DNA of 64,000 nt from an uncultured Kocuria sp. (GTDB lineage Bacteria; Actinomycetota; Actinomycetes; Actinomycetales; Micrococcaceae). The DNA lies in NCBI RefSeq assembly GCF_947500125.1, contig NZ_CANMRA010000026.1:1-64000 (forward strand), in the 5' to 3' direction. The translations under genes were made by a program, and so were the position numbers. Below are positions 46,060 to 55,185 of this stretch, in pieces. Below the pieces are notes generated by a model that worked only from the letters and a program-made list of their open reading frames with translations, made no database searches and was not told where the DNA came from. How positions within the stretch are numbered: the first letter of the stretch is position 1; the number at the start of each line of letters is the position of its first letter.

Positions 46060-46548
46060 TCACAGTTCGGCCAGTCCGCGCGAGCGGGCGGGGCGGCGCA
46101 CGGTGATCAGGGACGCCGCACCGCCCGCCACGAGCACGACCTCGGCCCCGTGCCGGACCGTGGGCAGCGGGATGTCCGCCGGGGTGACGACCACCGCGGC
46201 GCCGGCCCGGCCGGCCGCGTGGGCCAGGGCGATGGCCCGCCCCTGACGGGCACGGCGGAGGGAACAGGACCGGTGCCACACGACCTGGACCCGGGCCGGG
46301 GTCCCGGCGGCGTCCAGGGCCGGTCGGGTGCGGGCGGCGACGGCCTCGGCCTCGCGCAGCGCCTGCTGGTGGATCCGGGCGGCGATGACGGAGTCGGTGG
46401 TGAAGGCCGAGCGCAGCATCGGCACCAGCAGCAGCAGCGGGCGGTTCTGTTCGGCGGCGGTCCGAGCCGCGCAGCGGACCACCGTGACGGCTTCGGGACC
46501 GTCGGTGATCACCGCAGCCACGGGGCGGCGAGGGGCGAGGGCGGTCAT
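46060..46548 (-). CDS. Universal-stress-protein-like protein
   Basis: A 162-residue protein starting with the USP-like pattern PVAAVITDGPEAVTVVRCAA and LLLLVPMLRSAF. A C-terminal beta region (AAVVVTPADIPLP, AEVVLVAGGAASLITVRRP) follows. The GxxG ATP-binding motif is not obvious, so nucleotide binding is doubtful. The ATG overlaps the terC stop (ATGA) and AAGGAGAG precedes it, so it is co-translated with terC. Confidence 0.7.
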   Translation of the reverse strand: MTALAPRRPVAAVITDGPEAVTVVRCAARTAAEQNRPLLLLVPMLRSAFTTDSVIAARIHQQALREAEAVAARTRPALDAAGTPARVQVVWHRSCSLRRARQGRAIALAHAAGRAGAAVVVTPADIPLPTVRHGAEVVLVAGGAASLITVRRPARSRGLAEL

Positions 46549-47633
46549 CGGAGCTCTCCTTCGTGACGGTGGGCGCGCTCGGGGTCGTCCCGGCGGTCGT
46601 GCCGGTGCGGAGTGGCGGCCGCCGGGCGGTGGCGGGACCACACCGGCTCCAGGGCCCCGTCCTCGGCCTCGGTGGCGACCCGGAACGGTGGCTCCGCCGG
46701 GGTCGGCAGCGCCTGGCGGCCCTGTCCCCGGGTGGCGCGCAGGCTGAGGACGACCGACACGGTGATGATGGTGGCGACCACGGCCAGGGAGACCGGGGTG
46801 GGGATGTAGAAGAGATCGATCTTGAGCAGCATCTTGATCCCCACCCAGATCAGCACCAGAGCCAGGCCGATCTTCAGGTACACGAAGCGGTGGATCAGGT
46901 CGGCCAGCAGGAAGTACATGGCCCGCAGCCCCAGGATCGCGAAGGCGTTGGCGGTGAAGACCAGGAACACCTCGTCGGTGACGGCGAAGATCGCCGGGAT
47001 GGAGTCCACGGCGAAGACGACGTCGGTGGCCTCGATCAGCACGAGCACCGCCAGCAGCGGAGTCGCCAGCAGCACCCCGTTCTTCCGGACCAGCAGCTTC
47101 TGCCCGTGGTAGACATCGGTCATCGGCACGAAGCGGCGGAAACCGCGCAGCACCATCGACTGCTCGGGGTCCAGGTGCTCGTTGCGCTGGCGGATCATCC
47201 GGTACCCGGTGTAGAGCAGGAACGCGGCGAAGACGTAGAGGATCCAGGAGAAGTTCTGGATCAGCACCGCCCCGGCGGCGATGAAGATCCCGCGGAACAC
47301 CAGGGCACCCAGCACCCCCAGGAACAGCACCCGGTGCTGGAACTCCCGGGGGACGGCGAAGTAGCTGAAGATGATCGCCCAGACGAAGACGTTGTCCACC
47401 GCCAGGGACTTCTCGATCAGGTAGCCGGCGAAGTACTGCTGGCCGAACTGCGCGCCCCAGACCTGCCAGACGATGACGCCGAAGGCCACACCGAAGGCCA
47501 CCCACACCCCCGACCACACGGCCGCCTCGCGCACCCCGATCACGTGGGCGCGGCGGTGGGCGAACAGGTCCACCGCCAGCATCACCACGATGAAACCCAG
47601 CACCGAGGCCCAGATCCAGAACGGGACATCCAT
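46545..47633 (-). CDS. terC: TerC/Alx-family membrane protein (putative metal exporter)
   Basis: A 362-residue protein with about eight or nine membrane segments. TerC motifs are GYLIEKSLAVDNVFVWAIIF (acidic membrane residues), VLIEATDVVFAVDSIPAIFA and LRAMYFLLADLIHRFVYLK. The His/Arg-rich C-terminal tail (HRPAAATPHRHDRRDDPERA) may bind metal. Family members export Mn2+ or metallate exported proteins. The leader carries an apparent Mn2+ riboswitch. ATG 47633 is 8 nt after AAGG. Confidence 0.9.
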   Translation of the reverse strand: MDVPFWIWASVLGFIVVMLAVDLFAHRRAHVIGVREAAVWSGVWVAFGVAFGVIVWQVWGAQFGQQYFAGYLIEKSLAVDNVFVWAIIFSYFAVPREFQHRVLFLGVLGALVFRGIFIAAGAVLIQNFSWILYVFAAFLLYTGYRMIRQRNEHLDPEQSMVLRGFRRFVPMTDVYHGQKLLVRKNGVLLATPLLAVLVLIEATDVVFAVDSIPAIFAVTDEVFLVFTANAFAILGLRAMYFLLADLIHRFVYLKIGLALVLIWVGIKMLLKIDLFYIPTPVSLAVVATIITVSVVLSLRATRGQGRQALPTPAEPPFRVATEAEDGALEPVWSRHRPAAATPHRHDRRDDPERAHRHEGELR

Positions 47634-47636
47634 GAC

Positions 47637-47668
47637 GAAACCTTCCGATCGATCCGATCGGAGGTCTC
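47637..47668 (-). promoter_or_regulatory. Shine-Dalgarno-sequestering hairpin (riboswitch expression platform)
   Basis: In the terC leader GAGACCTCCGATCG (47655-47668) pairs with CGATCGGAAGGTTTC (47637-47651) over a 3-base loop: 14 pairs with one bulged A and one G-T pair. It buries the AAGG ribosome binding site. Its 5' arm includes the CCTCC needed to close riboswitch helix P1, so the two structures exclude each other, predicting that ligand turns translation on. Confidence 0.6.
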
Positions 47669-47752
47669 TCCCGGCCCGGACCGGACCCGTTCCACCGGGC
47701 CCGCGGGGGCCGTAGTGACGACGGAACGCTGGGGGATACTCCCCTCCCTGTG
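47657..47752 (-). promoter_or_regulatory. yybP-ykoY (manganese) riboswitch
   Basis: On the minus strand the leader holds GGGAGGGGAGTA at its 5' side, GTCACTACGG in the middle loop, and GAGACCTCC at its 3' side. These match the conserved elements of the yybP-ykoY class (GGGGAGUA, GUCAnUACG, AGACCU). GGAGG/CCTCC can form P1, and CGTTCC/GGAACG (47723-47728 with 47688-47693) an inner helix. This class senses Mn2+ and typically controls TerC/Alx or Mn exporters; terC is the next gene. Confidence 0.75.
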
Positions 47753-47758
47753 TGAACA

Positions 47759-47787
47759 ACTGAAGCACACTTCACCTGTTTGCTCAA
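47759..47787 (-). promoter_or_regulatory. Candidate promoter of the terC operon
   Basis: TTGAGC (47782-47787), 17-base spacer, TTCAGT (47759-47764) on the minus strand, about 10 bases before the riboswitch. A TGAAG-n4-CTTCA inverted repeat (47761-47774) overlaps the -10. Confidence 0.4.
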
Positions 47788-47998
47788 GACCCGGTTCCGC
47801 AGTCAGGCCCCGGGGTCGTCGCCGAGACGATCGCCAGCGTGTTCGCCCCCCCCCGTGGGGTTCCGTGGAACGTGCTCGCGACGCCGTGCCGGGGGGTGCC
47901 CCGGCGCACCATGGCCGGGGTCTGACGGATGAAACTTCGTCCTCCCACATGTTCGTGGCAGGTGCCGTGGACCTACCCTGAGGCTGGAGGTGGGGCCG

Positions 47999-48734
47999 AT
48001 GTCGCGCAAGGTCATGGGGACGGTGTTCGGTGCGCTGCTCCTGGTGGCGGGGGTCCTGCTTCTGCTCGAGACGGTCGGTGTGCTGATCGCCGCAGGGCTG
48101 TTCTGGGGTGCGCTGTTCGTCGTGGCCGCCGCGGCCTTCTGGTACCTGTTCGTCGCCGACCCCCAGGCCTAGTGGGCGGCCATCCCCGGCGGTGCCCTCG
48201 CCGGTCTGGGCCTGGTGATCCTGGCCGACGAGGCCGACGTGGCCGGCAACGACCAGTGGGGCGGGGCACTGTTCCTGGGCGGAATCGGGATCGGGTTCGC
48301 CGCGGTGTACCTGCGCGACCGGCTCCGCTGGTGGGCCGTGATCCCCGCCGGGGTGCTGGTGACCCTGGCGGTGCAGGCGGGCCTGACCGGGGGCCGGCCT
48401 GGCTCCACCGCTCCAGGGCGCCCTCTTCTTCGCCGGGCTGGCACTGACCTTCGCGCTGGTCGCGCTGCTGCCCGGCGGGCCGCGGCGGTGGGCATGGATC
48501 CCGGCAGCAGTCCTCGGGGCCCTGGCGGTGCTGAGCGCGCTGGAGGCCACGGCTCTGCTGGCGGTGTACACCTACGTGTGGCCCCTGGCCCTGATCGCCG
48601 CAGGCGCCGTGCTGCTGTGGCGGGCGATCGGCAGAGGCCGTGGACCGTCCACCGACCAGGACGCCGTGCCGGAGCCCCCACCACAGGGTCCCGCCCGTTC
48701 AGCAGAACCGCACAGCAGGAGGGAGCCGTCATGA
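47999..48734 (+). pseudogene. Broken polytopic membrane protein (amber codon plus frameshift)
   Basis: GGAGGT precedes ATG 47999. The frame encodes membrane helices (VMGTVFGALLLVAGVLLLLE; LIAAGLFWGALFVVAAAAFW) up to TAG at 48170, where homologous-looking sequence simply continues (WAAIPGGALAGLGLVILADE, then ALFLGGIGIGFAAVYLRDRL). Near 48390-48410 the coding frame shifts by one and goes on (GALFFAGLALTFALVALLPG, ALIAAGAVLLWRAIGRGRG) to a stop at 48734. The repeated WWA-IP(G/A) motif resembles DUF5668/LiaF-type proteins. The parent had about 245 residues. Confidence 0.75.
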
Positions 48735-48832
48735 CCGTCCTCGTCGCCGACGCCACCCGGCACGGCGCCACCGCCGGGATCGCCGAACGGATCGCCGCAG
48801 AGCTCAGCCTCGGCGGGTCCCTGGAGGGCTGA
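48731..48832 (+). pseudogene. Flavodoxin-domain stub
   Basis: A 33-codon frame, ATGA-coupled to the preceding pseudogene, reads MTVLVADATRHGATAGIAER and then stops soon after. This is the first strand and FMN phosphate loop of a flavodoxin-like (HemG-type) protein, which is normally about 170 residues. The remainder is missing. Confidence 0.6.
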
Positions 48833-49103
48833 GAGCGCCCGAGCGGACGAACCACCACCTCCGGGACTGCTGATGCCGAGCGCAGGCAGGGTCCGGCGCC
48901 CCACCTGCCGCATGTCCGTGCGCTCGCGCTGCGGGACGACGGCACGGGCCGGCTCCATCCGGACATGGTCCGGGCACCATGGGATTCGCACCTCTCGTGG
49001 TGCCCGTCGCACAGCCTCACATTCGCGTCTGCACCTACCGCCCGACTCCACTCAGGAGCAGAATCGGCTCTGACGAGGGAAGACAGAAGGGCGGCGGATC
49101 TCC

Positions 49104-50333
49104 ATGGCACATTCGTCCACGTCACGGCTGGTCACCGGCACAGCGGCCGCGGCGCTGGCGGTGACGGGAATCGCGGTGGCGGGCCCGGCCCACGCCGCGG
49201 CCCAGCAGTACTTCACCTACGCCAACGAGTGGCGGGTCGATGAGCACGTGAGGGAGCTCGCCGACGTCAACGGCGACGGCCGCGCCGACGTCGTCGGCTT
49301 CGGGGACCCCGGCACCTTCGTGGCCTACGGACGGACCGACGGCACGTTCGCCGCCCCGGTCCTGGCGATCCGCGACTACGGCACCGCCCAGCGCTGGGCC
49401 TGGGAACAGGCCCAGCGCACCACCGGCGACGTCAACGGCGACGGCCGGGCCGACCTCATCGGCTTCGGCACCAAGGGCGTGCAGGTCTCCTACGCCCGCC
49501 CGGACGGCTCCTTCACCCCGGCCGCGCAGGTGGTGGACGACTTCGGCTGGGCCCAGCGCTGGACGGTCGAACGCCACCCCCGCCATGTGGCCGACGTCAA
49601 CGGCGACGGGATCGAGGACATCGTCGGCTTCGGCGACGCCGGGGTCCGGGTGGCCTACGGCCGGGCGAACAGCACCTTCGCCCCCGCCGCCCTGAAGATC
49701 CCCGATTTCGGGGTGAGCCAGGGCTGGCGGACGGACCAGCACCCGCGGCAGCTGGCCGACGTCAACGACGACGGGGCCGCCGATGTGGTCGGCTTCGGCT
49801 ACGGCGGCACCTGGATCTCCTACGGCCGCACCGGCAGCACCTTCACCCAGCCGGGGCTGGAGGTCCGCGACTTCGGCACCGCCCAGGGCTGGCGGGTCGA
49901 CCAGCACCCCCGGGCGGTCGGAGACATCACCGGCGACGGGCGGGCCGACATCGTCGGCTTCGGCCACCGCGGGATCCACGTGGCCCGCTCCATCCCCACG
50001 CTGCCGAGGAACATCAACTTCTACCCCACAGCCCTGGAGGTCGCCGACTTCGGGGCAGCCCAGGGCTGGCAGGTCGATCGCCACCCGCGGTTGCTGGCGG
50101 ACATCACCGGGGACGGGGTGGAGGACGTGGTCGGCTTCGGCAACGCCGGCACCTGGGTCTCCGACGGCAACCCCGCTCCCCTGACCGGCCCGCGCCTGCT
50201 GACCCCCGAGTTCGGCTACAACACCGGATGGACCCCGCAGAAGTACCCGCGGCTGCTCGGCGACGTCAACGGCGACGGCCGGGACGACATCGTCGCCTTC
50301 GGCCACTCCCAGCTGAGCGTGCGCCCGTCCTGA
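49104..50333 (+). CDS. Secreted seven-bladed FG-GAP/VCBS propeller protein (copy 1)
   Basis: A 409-residue protein. The Sec signal (1-32) is cleaved after AHA. Seven repeats of about 53 residues each contain a Ca2+-binding-type loop: DVNGDGRADVVGFG, DVNGDGRADLIGFG, DVNGDGIEDIVGFG, DVNDDGAADVVGFG, DITGDGRADIVGFG, DITGDGVEDVVGFG, DVNGDGRDDIVAFG. This predicts a closed seven-bladed beta-propeller like integrin-alpha heads, probably a surface or extracellular binding protein. No catalytic domain or wall anchor is seen. The paralogue is 51 bp downstream. Confidence 0.88.
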   Translation: MAHSSTSRLVTGTAAAALAVTGIAVAGPAHAAAQQYFTYANEWRVDEHVRELADVNGDGRADVVGFGDPGTFVAYGRTDGTFAAPVLAIRDYGTAQRWAWEQAQRTTGDVNGDGRADLIGFGTKGVQVSYARPDGSFTPAAQVVDDFGWAQRWTVERHPRHVADVNGDGIEDIVGFGDAGVRVAYGRANSTFAPAALKIPDFGVSQGWRTDQHPRQLADVNDDGAADVVGFGYGGTWISYGRTGSTFTQPGLEVRDFGTAQGWRVDQHPRAVGDITGDGRADIVGFGHRGIHVARSIPTLPRNINFYPTALEVADFGAAQGWQVDRHPRLLADITGDGVEDVVGFGNAGTWVSDGNPAPLTGPRLLTPEFGYNTGWTPQKYPRLLGDVNGDGRDDIVAFGHSQLSVRPS

Positions 50334-50384
50334 AACCAAACACTCCGGCACCGCACCCGATGCCCGAACCCCCGGAGGCCTGAG

Positions 50385-51617
50385 ATGACACGTTCACTGG
50401 TGCACCGCGTGATCGCCGGTGCCTCCGCTGCGGGGCTGGCCCTGGGAGGTCTTGCCGTGGGCGGCGCCGCGCAGGCGACGCCCACCGCCGCCCAACCCAT
50501 GTTCTCCTACGCCGACGGGTGGCGAGTGGAGCGTCACGTGCGCGAGCTGGCCGACGTCACCGGCGACGGGCGGGCCGACATCGTGGGCTTCGGCGACGCC
50601 GGGCTCTGGGTCGCCCACGCCCGCCCGGACGGAACCTTCACCACCCCGGTCCTGCGAGTCCGGAATTTCGGCGCTGCCCAGGGCTGGTCCACCACCGGCC
50701 ACGTGCGCACGGTGGCCGACCTCGACGGAGACGGCCGGGCGGACCTGGTCGGCTTCGGCGACGCCGGGGTCTCGGTGGCCTACGCCCAAGCGGACGGGAC
50801 CTTCACCGCCCCGGCCCTGAAGGTGCGCGACTTCGGCGCCGCCCAGGGCTGGTCCACCACCCGCCACGTGCGCACGGCCGCCACCGTGGGGGCAGACAGC
50901 GCGGCGGCGGACCTGGTCGGGTTCGGCGACGCCGGGGTCCTCGCCGCCAGCGGCCGGACGAACCGCACCTTCACCGCCCCCGCCCGGCTCTCGGACAGCT
51001 TCGGGTACGACCGGGGCTGGCGGGTGGAGAAGCACCCGCGGCTGCTCGCCGACGTGTACGGGGTCACCCAGCACGAAATCGTCGGCTTCGGGGACGCCGG
51101 CACCTGGATCTCCCGGTGGTCCCCGGTCGGCTGGTTCATGGGCCCTCCCCGCTTGGAGATCGGCGACTTCGGATACGACCAGGGATGGCGCACCGACCGG
51201 CACACCCGGATCCTGGGCGACCTCAACGGCGACCGGATGAAGGACGTGGTCGGTTTCGGCCACGGCGGGACCTGGGTCTCCTACGCCGGCGGGGACGGCA
51301 GGTTCAGCGCGGCAGCACTAAAGGTCCCGGAGTTCGGCTACGCCCAGGGATGGCGCACCAACCTCAACCCGCGCACCCTGGCAGATCTCAACGGCGACGG
51401 CCTCCAGGACATCGTGGGCTTCGGCTACGAAGGCATGTACGCCGCCCACGGGCGCACCGACAACACCTTCGATGCCCCCTTCCTGCTGTCCGGGGACTAC
51501 GGGGTCGGCCTGGGCTGGGACGAGCGTCTCCCCCGCCTGCTCGGCGACGTCAACGGCGACGGACGCGACGACGTCGTCGGCTTCGGGGCCAGCCGCACCG
51601 TCGTGACCCTGTCCTGA
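50385..51617 (+). CDS. Secreted seven-bladed FG-GAP/VCBS propeller protein (copy 2)
   Basis: A 410-residue paralogue of the preceding gene. The Sec signal is cleaved after AQA. The repeats match copy 1 in number, but the third and fourth loops have lost their acidic ligands (VGADSAAADLVGFG and DVYGVTQHEIVGFG), so those blades probably no longer bind Ca2+. GGAGG precedes ATG 50385. The pair arose by tandem duplication and is probably one transcript. Confidence 0.88.
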   Translation: MTRSLVHRVIAGASAAGLALGGLAVGGAAQATPTAAQPMFSYADGWRVERHVRELADVTGDGRADIVGFGDAGLWVAHARPDGTFTTPVLRVRNFGAAQGWSTTGHVRTVADLDGDGRADLVGFGDAGVSVAYAQADGTFTAPALKVRDFGAAQGWSTTRHVRTAATVGADSAAADLVGFGDAGVLAASGRTNRTFTAPARLSDSFGYDRGWRVEKHPRLLADVYGVTQHEIVGFGDAGTWISRWSPVGWFMGPPRLEIGDFGYDQGWRTDRHTRILGDLNGDRMKDVVGFGHGGTWVSYAGGDGRFSAAALKVPEFGYAQGWRTNLNPRTLADLNGDGLQDIVGFGYEGMYAAHGRTDNTFDAPFLLSGDYGVGLGWDERLPRLLGDVNGDGRDDVVGFGASRTVVTLS

Positions 51618-52068
51618 GAACGTGTCGGGACACCTCCATCCGCCCGGGGCCGGCACTGTCCTCGGCGCGGCGACGTGCGGGGTCCAGGCCGCCTCGCTGC
51701 GGGTCGACGCGGCGCTCGAGCACTGGCTGGTCGGACGCGGAGCAGCCCACCCGCGCCGGTGGATGGCGATCCTCGCCGTGCTCGCCTCGCTGGCCATGGA
51801 CGCCGCCGGGGACCGCGTGCGCACTCTCGCCGTGCAGGACCGCCGGTCCGCCTCCTGACGGTCCCCGGCAGAACGACCCCGGTGCCGCTCCGCGCGCTGA
51901 TCCACTCCGCCACCATCGGAGTGCCGGCCGCGACGATCACCGTCCGCCCGGTCCGCGCGTGACCGGCCCCTTCCGCGGCACCCGGCACATAGGATCGGAC
52001 CAGGGTGTGCACCCGCGCGCTCGGTGATCCCTGCTCGGCACCCGATCCCATCGACGAGAGGACGTCCC
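51618..52068. other. Intergenic region with no clear gene
   Basis: 451 bp between the second propeller gene and the lipoprotein. One open frame (51622-51858, 78 codons, with ALEHWLVGRGAAHPRRWMAI and a short hydrophobic patch) could be a small protein, but it has no good Shine-Dalgarno or recognisable family. I do not call it. Confidence 0.4.
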
Positions 52069-52473
52069 ATGCGCCGCCCCGTTCCTGCTCTACTGGCTCT
52101 CTCCGCCCTGGCCCTGACGGGCTGCGGGCCGACCGCCGACGACGTCCAGGCGATGGTGGACGGCGAGACCGCCTACGACGACGCACTGGCACTGCGCGAG
52201 GACGTCGTCGGCGCCGGTGTCGAGTGCCCGGGCACGGATCAGCTGCAGGCACCGGCCGACCCCTCGACCACTTTCCTCGACTGCGCCAACGGTGTCATGG
52301 CGATGGCAGTCGCGGGCTCCGAGGAGAGCATGGAGGAGCTTCTGGACCTCCTCAGCAGCGAGGAGAACGCCTCCTTCCTGCACACGGCCAACTGGGTGGT
52401 CATCTCTCGGGACGAGACTCCCCTGCAGCAGCTGCAGGACGAGCTCGGTGGTCGGATCACCGCGAACCCCTGA
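52069..52473 (+). CDS. Small lipoprotein
   Basis: A 134-residue protein with lipobox (LLALSALALTGC). The body contains two further Cys (GVECPGTDQLQ and TFLDCANGVMAMAV), which may form a disulfide. Helical and acidic, with segment SMEELLDLLSSEENASFLHT. GAGAGGA precedes ATG 52069. Family not recognised. Confidence 0.72.
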   Translation: MRRPVPALLALSALALTGCGPTADDVQAMVDGETAYDDALALREDVVGAGVECPGTDQLQAPADPSTTFLDCANGVMAMAVAGSEESMEELLDLLSSEENASFLHTANWVVISRDETPLQQLQDELGGRITANP

Positions 52474-52718
52474 GCGGTCGCGGTTCCGACCCGAGGGCCG
52501 AGAAGCAGGAGCCGTCGGCGTGGAGGACCTCCTGGAGCACCACGGCACTGCGCCGGTCGTCGACGGCGCGGGAGGTCCCGGGGTCCGATGCCGCGAACGC
52601 GCCGCGGGACGACCCAGGTCGGCGGCCCCTTCTGGGAGAGCAGGGATCGTCGGCGGCCTCGCCGTCGACCGGCCATGGGCTGCTCTGCCCGCAGGGGTGA
52701 CCGTAGCGCCGGCGACGG

Positions 52719-53336
52719 TCACTGGTCGGCGGCGTCGATGATCCGGGCGACCAGCACCTCGGTGGTTACGGTCGCGTCCACGACACTCCACCCCCAGGCG
52801 GAGGCGAGCTCGAGGTAGGCGGCGCGGGCGGTGCGCAGGTAGTCCAGGGACTCGTCGTCCTCTCCGCGGCGCAGGATCCGTTGCTGGGCGATCTCGGCCG
52901 GCACCTCGAGCACGACCACCGTGTCCGGGCGCAGCACCCAACAGGCCAGCCGCGGCAGCCAGCGGCCCGCCGGCAGACCACGACCCCGGCGCAGCACCAG
53001 TTGGCACACCAGGTGACGGTCGACGATCACCAGGCCCTCCCTGCGCCAGGCCCGGGCCTGGGACACCAGGACGTTGAGGATGCGCACACTGGTCTCGAAC
53101 CGGTCCGCCCACCGCACGGGCACCTCCAGTCCGCACCGCGCCGAGGCGCGGGCCAGCCAGCGGCGACCCGACCGGTTGCGCAGCACGATCGCCGGGACCC
53201 CGGCTTCCCGTGCCGCAGCCGCCAGGGCGGTCGCCGCGGTCGTCTTCCCGGACCCGTCGATGCCCAGCAGCACCACGATCTGCCGGTGCCCGCGCGTCGG
53301 TGACCCGGCATGCTGCACCCTCCCCCCCGGACGCAA
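52719..53336 (-). CDS. Thymidylate-kinase-like P-loop kinase
   Basis: A 205-residue protein: P-loop VVLLGIDGSGKTTAATAL, GLVIVDRHLVCQLVLRRGRG (DRH motif, like the DRY/H of TMP kinases), and lid-like ILRRGEDDESLDYLRTA. It is a divergent TMK-like protein rather than the housekeeping Tmk. The start is uncertain: TTG 53336 is used, while GTG 53318 is an alternative. Confidence 0.68.
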   Translation of the reverse strand: MRPGGRVQHAGSPTRGHRQIVVLLGIDGSGKTTAATALAAAAREAGVPAIVLRNRSGRRWLARASARCGLEVPVRWADRFETSVRILNVLVSQARAWRREGLVIVDRHLVCQLVLRRGRGLPAGRWLPRLACWVLRPDTVVVLEVPAEIAQQRILRRGEDDESLDYLRTARAAYLELASAWGWSVVDATVTTEVLVARIIDAADQ

Positions 53337-53764
53337 CGCTGGTCGTCAGGCACCGGCCACCCCTTCTGTCGGCTGTTCTTCGCACCACTGATCGCAGGAT
53401 CCCACGCCGTGCGCCACGACGCGTTCCAGAGGTCCTCGGCCGAGGGCGCGGTGCCAGGCGGTGACGAAGCGCGGCCGTGGACGCGGGCCAACCACCTCCG
53501 GGCCGGGCTGTCCGTGCTCGGAGCACTCTGCCTGCTCCTGCCCTGAACTCATCGCCGACAGCAGACGACCGCGACCGGGGGTCGCCCGAACCGTCGCGGG
53601 AACAGCTCACCGGTGGGCTGCATCTTCCGTCCACGCTCTCCACCTGCGATGCCTGGCCACGACGGGAGCCCAGAAGACCGTGGCCCGAACCTCGGCTGAT
53701 GGCGCGCATCCGATCCCGGAGGTCGGGGACTGCACGCATCGTGACCGGAAGACGGAGCGCACCC
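53337..53764. other. Intergenic region with possible DUF1772 remnant
   Basis: 428 bp. On the plus strand, about 53390-53546, a frame reads LFFAPLIAGSHAVRHDAF then WTRANHLRAGLSVLGALCLL. The last part (W-x-x-x-N-x-x-R plus a hydrophobic helix) resembles the C terminus of DUF1772 membrane proteins. The N-terminal part is missing. The rest shows nothing convincing. Confidence 0.35.
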
Positions 53765-54460
53765 ATGAGCACCTCCCCCGCACGCCTCGCCCATGGCCGA
53801 GCTGACCATCGCCGCCCTGACCCTGACCGGGTGCGGTCGCGGTTGCGGGTCCGGCTCCGCCGCCGGGGACGATGAGCTCTCCGGCACGCTGACCGGCATC
53901 GGCGCCTCCTCCGAGGAGACAGCGATGACCGCCTGGCAGAAAGGATTCCAAGAAGCCCACCCCGGGGCCGACATCCGCTGCTCCGGGACCGGCCGGGAGG
54001 CCTTCACCGCCGGTGGAGCGGACTTCGCCCGCACCGACGCCGACCTCGACGCCGAGGAACACGAGGCGTCGCCGGAGGTCGGCGGACCCGAGGGCGGCTC
54101 CCGCATGCCGGCCGGGATCTCCCCCATCGCCGCGGCCGCCCCGGACGTATGGACCGAGGAGGTCTCCGGCAAGAGGCCCTCACGATGGCCTGTGGAGAAC
54201 TCCACGCCCGCCGGGGGGTCGGACGAAGTACGACACGGCCGTGGACCTCGCCCGGGACACCACCGAACCCGGCTCCTACCCCATCGTTCTTGTCTCTGAG
54301 CACCTGTACTGGCCGCAGTACGACTCCCAGGCCACCGCCGACCTGACCAAGGCGATCGGGAAGTACATGATCAGCGAAGAGGGCCAGCCGACCGCCGCCG
54401 GCTCCGCTCCAATCTCCGAGAGCCTGGGCGCCTCAGCGCAGGAAGCCCCCGACCAGACCA
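53765..54460 (+). pseudogene. pstS: Degraded phosphate-binding protein gene (pstS)
   Basis: The start (MSTSPARLAHG) shifts frame into a lipobox-like LTLTGCG and then mature PstS sequence: LTGIGASSEETAMTAWQKGF, EAHPGADI, GREAFTAGGADFARTDADLD. After about residue 140 a large central part is missing. A second shifted frame resumes with the PstS C terminus: YDTAVDLARDTTEPGSYPIV, YDSQATADLTKAIGKYMISE, and AGSAPISESL. The normal protein is about 370 residues, so roughly 150-200 are deleted. Confidence 0.8.
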
Positions 54461-54482
54461 CGGTCGCCTGCCGGGGGCAGTC

Positions 54483-54523
54483 GAATGCCCCAGCTGGACC
54501 GTCGCGGAACGGCTGGGGCATTC
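54483..54523 (+). terminator. Hairpin terminator after the pstS remnant
   Basis: GAATGCCCCAGC (54483-54494) pairs perfectly with 54512-54523 over a 17-base loop. Confidence 0.65.
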
Positions 54524-54724
54524 GTCACGAGTGCTCGGGGGCGCATCCGTGCAGGTCAGACAGGATTCGGGGGTCTCCTGCTGGCCTCCGACACCGTAGG
54601 GAGCCGCTGTGACCGTCCGGCCAACGGCAGGTGAACGCCCAGTAGCACCGGATGCGCATGGCCGGGCACCCGGGTTCCTTCAGCGGCAGAACGGTGCCGG
54701 GAACGCGGCACCCGGTGCGCTCGG

Positions 54725-55070
54725 GGGTGAGGAACTCCTGCAGGCCGGGAAGGTTCTCGGTGCTGGTGTGGTCGACCCCGGCCGCCTGCAGCTGGGTCCA
54801 CATTCTCTCCCGGGCCTGCCCGGCGATGTCGTTGGTGGCCCAGAACCGCACCCGGTACCCGGCGTCATGGGCGACCCGCAGCTCTCCCTCGACCAGCCAC
54901 CCATCGGCTTCCACGGAGGTAGAGCCGTGCTCCGGAGCATCGAACAGGGGCCGACCGTGCTCGTCGTCGTTGTGGGCGTGGGCCTGGGCCAACGGAGCAC
55001 CCAGCTCCACCGCCTCGTCAGTGGGAATGGCGGTGGCCGTCTGCGGGGCGCTCCGACCGGCACGGGCCCC
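54725..55070 (-). pseudogene. Degraded PI-PLC/GDPD-type phosphodiesterase gene
   Basis: A minus-strand frame has the N-terminal signature PLAQAHAHNDDEHGRPLFDA and TSVEADGWLVEGELRVAHD of secreted PI-PLC-like/glycerophosphodiester phosphodiesterases. It is joined directly to the C-terminal signature YRVRFWATNDIAGQARERMW and TENLPGLQEFL. Roughly 150 central residues with catalytic parts are missing, and the signal peptide region is out of frame (about 55010-55070). Confidence 0.75.
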
Positions 55071-55185
55071 CGGGTTGCCGCGACATCACCAGCAACCTGC
55101 GGCGAAGGCGGCAGGCGGTCCGTTCAGATGATGTTTGCCCAGTGGGCCTATGGTCGGTCCAGACGCTCGGAGCGAGGAGGACACC

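Noticed and set aside
51622-51858. 78-codon plus-strand frame after the second propeller gene
   Set aside because: No ribosome binding site, weak composition and no recognised family. Described only as part of the intergenic region.
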